Below are positions 37,052 to 50,200 of a DNA stretch of 64,000 nt, in pieces. The stretch lies in the NCBI RefSeq assembly GCF_964340395.1, contig NC_135555.1, positions 13,273,246 through 13,337,245 of the forward strand, written 5' to 3'. The stretch comes from Glandiceps talaboti. Lineage: Eukaryota; Hemichordata; Enteropneusta; Spengelidae. Each line of letters begins with the position of its first letter. Positions within the stretch are counted from its first letter, which is position 1. The notes beneath the pieces were generated by a model. It ran no database searches and was not told where the DNA came from. It saw only the letters and a list, made by a program, of their open reading frames with translations. The translations under genes and the position numbers were made by a program.

Positions 37052-40000
37052 GATGAGAGAGAACCTTTTCGGATTTACATGTAAAACGGGGAAAGATACG
37101 CAAAACATAATGCAAAGTCTGAAGCCAAATTAAAGTTGTAATTATTTTAATTATTTTTACTTGCCAAATATTTGCATTTTGGAAAGGCAAGACACGTTCA
37201 TGTCGTTTAACTTTACATGTGAACTGTCGGCCATAACTTCAACCGCATGTCTGCCATGCCCTTCCTTACGCAAGTTGTCTGAATTCTGGTTCACTGTCAT
37301 TCCAAATTGCACGACAATATAGAATTAACCACAAGTTACATGTTATCTGAAAACATCACACTTTTATAGTGGGTCTGAAGTGTGATTTTAGTGAGTACCA
37401 AGAACGTCCTGTGTTGATACTCAAGATACTTGCTGTGGAAAATCGCTCGGTCAAATGAGGTCAGCTTCAGCTTCTGGTCGAATCAGGATAGAGTATGCAA
37501 ATGAGGATGTTGCGGACTGATTTGAAGTTTACAACCCTGTTTCGAACAAACGCTTGTCATTTGGGCGCCCAATGCGTAGAATTATGACTATAGCACATAT
37601 TACATTGCTTGTTTGACGTCAATAGTGTCTTTTGAAAAGTGGCAGTTTACTTAAAGTCTCGTCGACTGATTTCCAATATGGCGTCGGTCATTATGCTCAT
37701 TAACATATTCATTTTTTTTTCAAATTACAAAAAAAAAATCATAAAAAATAAAAATGAGGATGTGCTGACTTGAAATTAACAAATCTGAGTAAGCTACCCC
37801 CTGCGCATCAACACGCCAGATATCAAAGCAATCTAATAAGAGGTTTTCAAGGAGTTGATGAAAATGACATTTTATGAAAAAAAATCATAAAAAATTGAAA
37901 ATGGCACAGATCAACTTGGCATGAACAAATCTGAATAGCCTCCCCCCAGGGAACATGCACACCAAATATCGAAGAATTCCGACTGTCACTTCCGGAGTAG
38001 ATAGTAAAAATATAAAAGTTTGACGGACACCTATGATTCACTCTACTCTCTATACCTCAATACCCACCTATACCTAAAGCTACGCTTTCAGCTTTCGCTG
38101 ACAGCGGAGCTAAAAAACCAGATATAAGACTGCTTACCCGAGTTAAATACATGCCTGCACACAGGTCAGGTATAATGGAGGGCAAAGATTCTGGTCCAAG
38201 ATGGAGGAAGGAACGGATGCCCCTAGCCTGAGGAAACAAAACCTGTAGGCAAAATAATAAGATTTGAATTATTCCAACTATTATAGAATTTCATCATAAT
38301 GACCACATAGTCATAAATTCTTGACATGAAATGACTTACCTGGAGAGTCTGGATAGCTGCTATGTACCCATAATACATCAGTTCTTGACTTACCTGGACA
38401 GAGTCTGGGTTGGCTGCTGTGTACCCATAATACACCAGTTCTTGACTTACATGGACAGAGTCTGGAGTAGTTGCTGTGTACCCATAATACATCAGTTCTT
38501 GATTTACCTGCACAGAGTCTGGGTTAGCTGCTGTGTACCCATAATACATCAGTTCTTGACTTACCTGCACAGAGTCTGGATTGGCTGCTGTATACCCATA
38601 ATACATCAGCTCTTGACTGATTAGAATGTCTTGATTTGTAGAGGTATCATATAACTCGATACGATAACACCAATCACCATATCTACCATTGGATATCAAT
38701 TCCTTAGAGTATACCTAGTCAGTTGGACACAAATACTGTGAGTAAATACCATATTTAGTTGCCAACAGAACTTTTCATTTTAGTATTGACACAAGTTCTG
38801 AGATTAGGAATATTGTGTACTTTGTGGAGAGCATGGTAACAATAAAGATTCATTCATATGCTAGTGACATGCACAAATTGTGTGTGTGGGCGGTGGTACC
38901 CATTTGGGGTCACAGAACAGGACAATTAACCCATAATTAACTTTTGAAAGTGTTCTTTTTAACAGCAAGACACAACACTGGTGACTTCTATGTAATTGCT
39001 AAAGTAATAGCAAACTGAATTTCAGTGGTTTCTACAAACAAACATTGAAGGGAAAACCACTATATCAAGTGCTGAGGATGATATGACTGCTATGATGTGG
39101 TACATATGATAAGTGCATTGTATTACTCTCCATACAAAATTTGGTGTTACCTTAGCAACCAACAATTTCTTGATGTCCTGATTGGTTGTTAGTTCCCATA
39201 ATGCATTGCCAGCCTTTTCTTCCTCCTCTTTATCACAATTCGTACTTACATTCCACAACTTACATGGAATAGCTTGGAAGGGAAACTGTACAAACAAGGA
39301 ATAAATTGCACTGAGTTACAATGATCAAAATTCACTAATGTGGGAAGTGCGAAAATGAGGAACAAAACTGCATAACTAGAAAAGGAAGAAATGTGAAAAA
39401 GTGCAACAATTGTCAATGGTCTTAAAAGAAAGTTGGCACCTAATAATATGGGGTTAGACACTCAAATGGAGTCTCTAAATATCAAAGTGTTTGAGCAATC
39501 CAGCAAATATTGATATTTAACAATAAACATGGTTATTATTCAGCCAAATTTGATAAACAACGTGACATGCATACGTCCCATATGATATGTCACCTTTGTG
39601 CCTGGTTTGAATGAAAGTAGATATTGCATTCAAAGAAATGACATATTACAGATAGATAGAGCTCATTGTAAAACACCCCCTTTGAGCAGCTACCAAATAG
39701 CAAATAGAAAAATACTATTTTTAGGCAAACTGTACGTACCTGTAGTAACTCATCAGATATTGGTTTTATCTTGTCCTCAGTGACTCTTTCACTGTCCCCA
39801 TAATCAACAAAGAAGACCTCATAGTGTCCATTGTCTAGGACTGCAGTCACAAGGCCTCTGTTCCACCTGTATGTAATATGTCAATGCATACAATGTGTAC
39901 ATGAACACGACTATACACAAGTTATTTTCATAGTAAGGAGTTAACATAAATCTGGAAAATTTTTGTCAGTCTTTTGTTCGTTTAGTCAATCAAAATTCAA

Positions 40001-41010
40001 CACAACTATTTTGTCCACATTGGAAATTTCTTTTCAGAGTCTGAATAGCATCATTTGAAAGAATACTGATTGGAAAGTTGTGGCGATTTTGTACTTGTTC
40101 ATCTGAAATTATATTCACAGACAAGTACAAAATGAGCACTTGAGATCTTTGGTATACCTTTACTCACAAATAGTACTCTGTACAATTTCATTTTCATGGA
40201 AATCTCACCATCAAATGTTGATAATGTCATTTGATTTACCTTTGCTCCTCTGAGTACATAACCAGGTAGTAGCTACCTTTCTCAATAACCATGTCTTGGA
40301 AATCATCAATTGGTATTTCACCAACATTGACTTCGTCCATCAAATCTTCCAGCCTGTAGAACATTCCAAAACCATAACAATAACAATTACGATCAAAGGG
40401 GAAGGAAAATACCTGAGACATTGGTAACATTTAGTAAACATATCTACAAAGTTAATAAACATACAAATACTTCATTTCAGATAATAAAACAACCACAAGA
40501 TTCAGGAAAAAGACAGCATCGTGAAGTAATACATCATATACACATGACATCAAACTTTGACTATCACTAATTTTATTTTCAAAAAGACATGTTGAGAACC
40601 AATTTTTAATTTTTATGACAGGCATGGTTATGAAAGCCAAGAAGTTCTTCTTGAAAAGGAGAAATATTTTTGACAGTGACATCAATACATAATTATTAAC
40701 TGGACCAATGACAATCTAACAGCAACTGACAATCTAACAGCAACTTTGTACTTTCTGACACTAGCCCCTGATGACATAAGAAATGTTCTGAAAGGACCAG
40801 GCTACTATGAAGAGCGACTATGTCCATGGACTCAATATGTTGTGACAGTTTGTGACATATAATACTTGTGAAAGAAAGATAGCTGCAGAGAGCATGTATG
40901 TGTGTGTGTCTGTATGGCTGTATGACTGTATGACTGTATGTACTAGTATGTATGTATGTATGTATGTATGTATGTATGTATGTATGTATGTATGTATGTA
41001 TGTATGTATG

Positions 41011-41044
<34 letters not shown>

Positions 41045-41147
41045 TGTATGTATGTATGTATGTGTGTGTATGTGTGTGTGTCTGTCTGTCTGTGAGCGAG
41101 TGTGTCTGTCTGTTTGTGTCTGTGTCTCTCTGTGTGTGTGTGTGTGT

Positions 41148-41205
<58 letters not shown>

Positions 41206-44200
41206 CTTACCGTTGTATTTCTGTTGTCTGTTGGACGTAAAACAAGAATGGACTATCAACAGCTGACACATGGACATCACAATATTTACTTTCAGGTAGT
41301 GTTGCTACTTTTGTCTTCCATACATTTCTCACCCTGTAAATGTAATGTTAACATACTTTTCAGAATACTTCTTGTAATTCAAACTTAAATGTCCTTCTAA
41401 ACTTTAGCTAGCAAGGGCGGTTGCTCTATGTTTAGGAAACCGTTTTGATCACCATTCTGTAGACACTAACAGTTACACTGGTAGTTCAGGTGCAGCCACT
41501 ATTTCATTGATACTCTTTCATTAAAACAATCGTTATCGATATTTTTTGTTGTTGCTAAAATGATAGTACTCAAGTAACAGAATGAGAAACCAGATAAAAC
41601 TTACATAGTTCCCCCATACATTATACCATTATTTTGGTGGGGAACCCTGGGAAAATAATTGGGGAACTCCTGTAGATTTTGCCTACTTCATACCACCCTT
41701 AACAAATACACTGGTCACATCTTTGATCATACCTTTGAGGTTCCACTATTTCAGTTCCCTTATCATCAGATGTTACTGACTGTGTGTCTTCTCTCTCATC
41801 ATCAGATTGTTCGTCATTGCCAAGTACTGTTTGTGGTGTATGTGCCATAGCTACACTATCATATGATATCTTGCCTTCACATAGTTTGTACAGATTCTCA
41901 ATGTGCTGAAAATAAAATGGCAGATAGATAGATGGAACTGTCTCATTGTTAATACTCGCATCTTCCAATATTTGTCCCAAATCATCATGTATCAGTATCA
42001 TGACAGCAACCTGGTGCCATTATTTCATCAAGTCGATGACAGAACAGTATAAATTGAAATCAAACGGTTTTTTACAGGACATGATCTACAATTCCTGAGT
42101 ATTTTTCTTCACTTTTGTTTCCAAATGAAAGATTTCTTATATTTTACCCTTCAGTGTCACTTGTTAAATGACTGGCAAACCTCCAATCTAATAACTGCCG
42201 TTTTCTCATGCTATGTGAACAAAATGACATCAGCAGCAGTTTATAAGGTAGGAGTTTTGCCAGTGGCTGCAGGTTTTTAGACAAGTGATACTGAATGGTA
42301 AACGAGAAGTAACCTTTTATGTGGCAAAAGGACGAAAAAGAGAGAAGGAGACCATGTTCCTTTAAAGAGTTTGGGAATAGAGTTATACCTCTAACATTGA
42401 CTGCACTAGCATTGATATAAATGAATATTTTAGAGCATTCCCTGAAGAAGTGTTTCACGACTTATGAAAGTCAATTTATTTCAAACACAAGTAAATTTTT
42501 TTCTTACCTCTGGATTTCCAAGACCAAAACCATTGTTCAACAACTGTCTTCTGACATTATTGGCATTTGCAACAGCTTTCAAACCATCCAAGTTAGTTCT
42601 TTCAAGAAGAGGATCTAACCATAATGTTTTACCAAGGCTTGAAGAGGGAAAGAAAAAAGTTGTTACCTTGTAAACAAAACTAGATGATGAACACAACATT
42701 TGATAAATTGATATGAAAACATACTGTCAAGCTTTGGCTGTTTTGCAGTTTGCAGCAAGCTCCTTTTTAATGTCAAGTGCTGAAACAAGATCAAACCAAC
42801 ATTCCTAAGAACTTTCATCTGCTGACAATTCTGATACCAGTGATTGGTCAATATGTTTGTCATCCAACCAATCATATCCCATCAAGTAACAAGCTTGTCA
42901 TGTGACTTCTGTAATCTGAATAATTTTGTCATCCATCCAACCAATCATAGCCCATCATCTTGTCATATGACCTATGTCATTTGGATAAAGTTGTCATCCA
43001 TCCAACATCCAACCAATCACAGACCACCATCTTGTCATGTGACCTATGTCATTTGAATAAAGTAGTAACAAAGTATTGATAACAGTACTTACCACAACAC
43101 TACCTTCCCACTCATCACTTTACTGTTGATAAGTTCGCACACGTGATGTGATGCCTGTAAAATATAACATAAATATCCCGATCAATCAGTCACACAAACT
43201 TGTACAAATTTAAACTGACACCAATAATATGTATAGTCTACAGGGAGTCAGTAAATACTTATACTAATTACCACTTGATGTGCAATATTCCAGCCTCCCA
43301 TTCTGATGTCCCATATTTCATTAAATGTAGTACTAATGTTTATCTCCAGTTGCCATGGTAATATCAATAGTACACCACTATGAAGGTAGTAAAGCTAATG
43401 TTTACCTCAAGTTATCACGATAATATTAGTACTTTAAAGGTAGTAACTCTAATATTTACCCACAACAAGTTACCTCTCTGTTAAAAAGTAGAAATTGTTC
43501 ATGCCTACATTGGAATTATGAGTGTCACCTTAGCTCTTTTATCCATGATGTGCTTTAGAACTGGGCATTATGGTTTTAAGACTAGTGCAATATTCTAGAA
43601 ATGATTAATAAATACACTGTGTACCTGAGACGTCCAGTCTAGGTCTTTGTCTACTGGTTTCACACGACAGGCAAAGATTTCCATCACCTGAAATACATGT
43701 AAATTACATTTGATTAGTTTACGTCTTTGCCTTCTACTCATCATATGCTTGTTACCACTACAAACAATGTAAGGTGAAGGTTATTTTGTAACTCATGTTT
43801 GTCTTGTTTTGTTTGTATTTCTGTTTTATTTATAGAGTTTGTAAGTATGCATGGAGGCAATGAATGAAGACAACTTCACTGTTTTTTTGCTTTCCAAAGT
43901 TGGCATCAATTTAAGTATTTACTTTAATTACCTGACTTGGTATATTTTGTAAGTGTGGTGGCAGAGATAACAAGTCAACCTTGTCAACAGTACTTGTTCC
44001 TCCTTCATCAATATGATGAACCTATCAAAGATACGATAACAAACATCATTATTAACTCTCACACACATACTTGGCACTCACTCACTGATCACTCTCAAGC
44101 AGTCACGTCAGTTAGTCACTCACTCACTCGCTCACTCGCTCGCTGATTCACTCACTCAGCGAGACAGCCTGACTGTCAGTGTCAGTCAGTCACTCAAATC

Positions 44201-47200
44201 AGTCACTCAAATCAGTCACTCACTCACTCACTCACTCACTCACTCACTCACTCACTCACTCACTCACTCACTCACTCACCCACCCACTCAAACAGCTAGA
44301 CAGCCAGACTGTCAGCATCAGTCAGTCAGTCAAATCAGTCAGTCAGTCAGTCAGTCAGTCAGTCAGTCAGTCAGTCAGTCAGTCAGTCAGTCAGTCAGTC
44401 AGTCAGTCAGTCAGTCAGTCAGTCGGTCGGTCAGTAAGTCAGTCAGTCTGTCACTCACTCACTCACTCACTTACTCAACCAGACAGACAGTCAGTCACAA
44501 TATCAGTCAGTCTGTCAGTCACTCACACACTCATGCATTTGATCTCCCATTACATCCATAACAATTATCAAATATTACATTTGACAAACAAATGAGCTAT
44601 GCTTACCTCTACAGTATCATACTGTCCAAACTTGTCTTTAGTACAGATGGCAGTGACCTGTACTCGTTGGAATGTATGTTTTAGTTTATCCTCTACAGCA
44701 TACAGCTGACCAACGACATGATTTGTGGTTGGTCTCTTACTATCTGGTGTAGCATACCACAATGTTAACTGCATTGCTAGCTTTACATACTCTGGTGACA
44801 CACTCTCACTTGACAGACCGCTGACATTTGATTTGTATTGTAGTAGCCGTCCATAGAAGTGTGTGGCATCAACTACATAGGTGATGAACACCTACAATAT
44901 CAACAGATTCCATCAGGTGTTAAAACACAGTTTGGCTACTCAAATAAAAAAAATTCACTTTGAATAATGATGACGATGATAATGACAGTATTTTAGCTAG
45001 AATACTATACACTATATCATGCACGAGTCAGGTTCAACAAAAATATATGGAATATATACTCTGGTCATTCTACGTCACGACAATGCGTGTCAACGTCACT
45101 GGTTCTGCTGTGTTTAAAATATGCATCAAAATGCTCAAAATTGCCATTACTTTCCCCGATTTTCTAAAAATATTACTGGCAATGATATAATTATATTATT
45201 CTCCAACATTTTCTTTATTCAGCCAAAAAATACTTGTGGCCTAAGGGTTGTCATAACTAAGCGTTCTCACAACTCATCTAGCGACTTGTAGTGACAATGG
45301 CTTAGGTCACTCATCCTTTCCTTGGCTGAACAAAGAAAAATATTGGGAAATAATATCTAATTACTACCCCAATATGGGCATTTGCACACACAGTGGGTAG
45401 ATAACGAACTGATCTGAAGATGCAAACACCAATATCTGGAGATATCAACATTTTATTACATGCCAAGTCAGAGATAATATGGTTGGAAATGTATGCAAGT
45501 TTTTTGAAAGTACGTTTTTCATCCATAAAATTGATAAAATTTGAGAGGATCTTGTAAAAATTTGAATATTGATGAGGCACTGCTTTTCTCCTATATTGCA
45601 GGTGGGCAATATAGATTTCACCAGTCCACTTAGAATTTCCCTATCTGGAACAATGGCAAGACAGCATGTGTATATTGGGCAAGGTAATGTTGCAAAATGA
45701 GAGGCGTTTCATACTTGGGTAGTGACACACCATGTACATACTATCCTGTCATCATTGACTTACATTCAACTTGAATCAGTTGGTATTTTGTCAAACCAGA
45801 ACTGCAAAGATCAGAAAGATCGGTTTCAAAGTTGTCATTTTCAGAGTACTGTAAAATAATATACAAATTCATAAATCCATGGTTACCTTAACAATACCAG
45901 AGATTGGACGTTTAGGTTTATCTAAATCTGGGAATACTTGATGACGGAAACGACACACAGCTGCATCTCTGAAAACAAGAAATATAGAGCAAACGCAGTT
46001 TAATTTTAGTGTGCATGTAAATGAGATGAAATGTTATGATTCATTTAAAATTGTTTTGTTCAAGGAATGGACATATTAAAAGACTTGGCATCACTTATAC
46101 AACCTTGACTAATGATACAACAAACCAAACCAGATGATACAACAAACCAAAAGAGAAGTACAAGTTTCCATGCAAGTTGTGAAGAGAATGAAACAATTAT
46201 GAACACATGTCAACAACGTACAAGCTGACAAACAATTCAGTTGGTGAGATACAGCTGGGATCTTGAAGCTTGTATATATATTGCACACAATTTTAGTGTG
46301 GATCATCTGTGACCCGTCACTTCCAAAATTGTGGGTCAGGTCCAAAAAATGTGTGTCAAATGACCCAAAAACCCCCTCTGGCTGCAACACTGTACATCAC
46401 AAAACTTTACGACTTCTTTTCAAAATACTTTTGCAGGAATTTTCATTCATAAACTATGGACCTAGATTCCATGAAGGACACTTTGACATAATCTCTGACA
46501 CTTGTCAAAGTACACTATGTAAATGAAGACTGTCATGTCTTGACATCTTTGCAACAGTGAATACCATCAGACATGATAGGCCTTCATCTCTTCCTAGTAC
46601 ATGGTACACATACCTACAAAGACCATACGCTTTCAGCTGTGGACAGATGTCTTGACATCTCTTCTCCAACTCTTTTATCTGTCAATACATGTGAAATCAC
46701 GAAATAACTTTATCATCTCATGTTTCATTACATGTAATCACATCCAATATCAGTTTTTATTATCACATACTGAATATATAAAAGACTATGACAATTTTCA
46801 CCCACCATGGTTATGCAGATAGAATTACCCTGCATTCCAGACAGCATAAACACTTTAAATCCCTCAAAATGAAATTCAATGTCACCACTTGAGAAAGAAC
46901 TCATAATCAGTCTGAGCATTTGTAGAGACATCACTATACCTATACTGTGAGTGTAATGACATTAACATCCACTGATAGATTGAGTCAACATCTCACAACA
47001 ATAGTTTGAATTTGTGTCTGTGTTAGTTTGTGTCTGCCTGCTGTTCTCATAATGTCATGTACGCTTCATGTACATGAAACTAATGATTTGAATTTCTCTG
47101 TCAGACCTGCAACATGAAATGTGAACAAATATGTCACTAAGTTCTTTTGTCCTGAGTTCATAATAGTTTTTTGTTTTTTCAGTTGTGTATTTCTACTACA

Positions 47201-50200
47201 TCAACTTACCTGGGTAGCCTCTGCCAGCATATCTTCAAGTTGTTTAGGTACAGCCTGTCTGCCTATTCTCTTCAACAGATGAACCAAAGCTGGTATATGT
47301 CGTTGACATGTCTCAGTCACCAATAATACAGACAAACACCTAGTTGATGTCTCCTATATCAACAAAATAGTTATTTCATTTTGAAAAAAAATACTGATTT
47401 TAAATTAGAGTTGACAAAAAGTCTTCAGTGATGAAACAATCCCCTTATCTTGGTATTTTCTTTTTATACTGAGTAGAAATCAAGTTGATATGATCACAAA
47501 GTGCACACATGCACCCACATACACACATCATGGCATTACTATTAACAACTATGGGGCACCAAGTCCAGAGGGCGCCCCCAGTGTTGGCATAAGTATGCCC
47601 TCTCCTATCACACTCTGGACTCACCTCTTGAAACGGATGAAAGTTATCAACCATACAACCTAACCGATTACCAAACTTCACTTTACTGGCTGGGAAGTCA
47701 TAGTGAATGATACAGGTGGCATCTTTGATATCTACATCACTGATGACATCATCAGTCATAACTAACAATGTGGAAAGAACACAAAAATACATCTGTTCAG
47801 TAATTAACTACAATTGGAAAAATATGAGTATTAAAGTGACAACATGAAAATATGATAAGAATGCGACAATGAATTGTTCATATACTCTGGGTTCTTATTT
47901 AATAGTAAATGAAAATTTCTACTCACACAGTCAAAACATTTCTTGGAAGAGAATCCCAAATTTTCACCCAATGTCTCATAACCATTGTCAGGGGTGTACT
48001 ACACCCTGCTGGCAAGATGTCAGCGAAAATTTGGGCTCCATTTCGAAGAAATTATTTGCACTGACAATATGAACATGTGGGATATAAACACAATGAGATA
48101 TAAACACAATATGAGGCATAAATCCACATGAAAATGCAACACAATATCATAAACACAAAATTAGACATAAATATAATCATAACTAATGCCGAGTTGCACT
48201 GAAACTTCAAAACAAGTTCATGGACTACCTCATAAAAATTGACATACCTAATATAGGTTTGGAGTCTTCTCTGTGATAGGACTTCCATTCTGCTTTCACA
48301 CGGTCTATCTGCATTTCCATCAGACTGGGGTGAACCAGTAATGCAAAATGGCTGTAACTATGTAATAACTATAGAGGGGGCAAGAGAAAGAAGAATTATA
48401 CAATTATACAACAACTGTAAAAGAAGCAGACAGAACTAAGTTAGATGTGTCTGTAGCTATCAGCAAAAAAGAGCATATCTTGAAATCATTTTCGACTGTA
48501 TATATATATTTTTGAATTTGTTAATGCATATAGTTAACCATTTTACAATTTGTATCTCTACTGAGAATGCTTGGGTAATATGTATAAATTCTACATCTAC
48601 AACATACCTGCTGTAACCTCACGGCATCAGATTTACTATTGGTGAATATGATTGTTTTGTTAGACTGTTCCACTGCAAGATCTAGTTGATCTAATAAGAC
48701 TGAATAACGTTGACTGGACTGGCACACCTTGACCACCTACACAACAGAACATAGCATAGTTTATTGAGGGGGTTCAAAGATTCATTGCAAGGATTTATGT
48801 GGTTGCTATGGCTGAGGTTATGGTTACTGGGCAAGGATATCCTGTGAACACAGTATTTGTTACATAATACAACTGGAATATATCAACCTACAAGATGAGA
48901 TACTGCATAAGTTCTTGTGAAAGATTCAAAGATGCATTGCAACCATTTATGTGGTTGCTATGGCTTCAGTCACGGTTGCCAGGGAAGACATCTTTTCTCA
49001 CCTATGATCTACCATACATTACTCCCTTCACAAGCAATTCATCCTATCAATTTCCATACCTGTTTGACTTTTCCATAGATGGCAGATTCAACTTTTGATG
49101 TGATTACAACCAATGGCTCTCTCAAATAAGTGTTGATCAAAGATTCCATTCCCTTGGTCCACACAGAACTCAACACAATCACTTGCCTAGGTGTACATCT
49201 CTCAGGTGCATTAGACAGAGCTTTAGCATAATACTTCATGAAATCTTTCACCTGGCAACAAAGAAAATTTCTGTTAGTTACTGAATGTCCACAGTTACAC
49301 AGGGTTTATACACTCAAAAAGTCACTCAAATTCCCAAGTTTATGAGTCATTTTCTAGACTCAAAAGTCACCTAAATTTCAAATTTTTTAGCCAGAAGTTT
49401 TCATGGCCAACTTATGTTATTTTCTAAGAGTATTTTATTGTACAGCTCACAGACAAACTGCTATTTTATTTACTGTGACAACGTTGTTCGAATATTTTTC
49501 AAAGGATCATTTTAAAAATTCCATTTCCAGGCATGTCCAAGAAAGAAATTCAAGATCCTTTTAGCACTTTCAAGGAAGGGGATTATACATGTGTCTGGAA
49601 AAAGATCATTCATTACCATGTACCATTGAACAAACATCAGACAGCATCATCCAGGAAAGTGTTTGATCAACTACAGTCTACATTTTGTACAAATATGTAT
49701 ACACCCTGTATGCATGGTTTACTCATATTTCACCTACTTGTCTATCTCTCTCTGTTATATTGCATATAAAATCATATCAGACTGACCTGTTCAGTGAAAT
49801 CTTCCACTAAGATATCAGCATCATCAAACACCTAAAAAGTACACAAGACAATTAAGATACAAATCACATGATTTGTCAAAGACATCCGACACATTCAATT
49901 TTCATCCAATAACTAAAGCAGCACATTCTACTCAAATACTTTTATGATACAAAACCAATTGTCACTGAACTGAACAAATGATATTGAGTCTCATGTTATC
50001 ATATGATATTGTACATACAGGCTGTAACTGAATGTTTAGGTCATTAGTGCTCTCATGACAATGTAAAACAATTTTCTCTGTTAGCAAAAGTTCTGACACA
50101 GTACCATAATTTCTCACGGCAAGGGCTCTTATATCATTACAACACTATATATATAGTCTTGTTTATATGAAGGATAATGGTAATAACAGAGAATTCACTG

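Larger units (their letters stand above)
38138..41333 (-). other. TDRD12-type gene, exons 28-33: third Tudor region and linker
   Basis: Exons 41211-41333, 40240-40353, 39740-39866, 39151-39285, 38565-38714 (alternative ends down to 38340) and 38138-38227. It reads [18 protein letters not shown], then [20 protein letters not shown] followed by DYGDSERV (Tudor core), then [13 protein letters not shown], the usual extended-Tudor continuation. I do not recall this Tudor in the human protein. Exon 33 ([20 protein letters not shown] and on) looks like a helix leading into the armadillo-like part. Confidence 0.82.
41733..44891 (-). other. TDRD12-type gene, exons 22-27: second Tudor region
   Basis: Exons 44607-44891, 43932-44021, 43625-43687, 43093-43154, 42508-42637 and 41733-41905. 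Diagnostic parts are [61 protein letters not shown] and [11 protein letters not shown], then [15 protein letters not shown]. Exon 25 must end at 43093 (GTAAGT) to keep frame into LGKTLWLDP. The acidic tail of exon 27 ([10 protein letters not shown]) is a linker. Confidence 0.85.

Noticed and set aside
42740-42800. Possible extra exon between TDRD12-type exons 25 and 26 (after a GTTTCAG acceptor)
   Set aside because: Its two candidate frames either contain a stop or shift the frame into LGKTLWLDP. Ending exon 25 at 43093 restores both frame and the expected KVVL-LGK alignment.
47560-47590. CTCF-like GAGGGCGCCCCC block, and similar GCGCCCTCTA motifs at 18385, 27340 and 61308
   Set aside because: The core does not match the full CTCF consensus, and some copies lie in or near MITE sequence, so no regulatory call is made.
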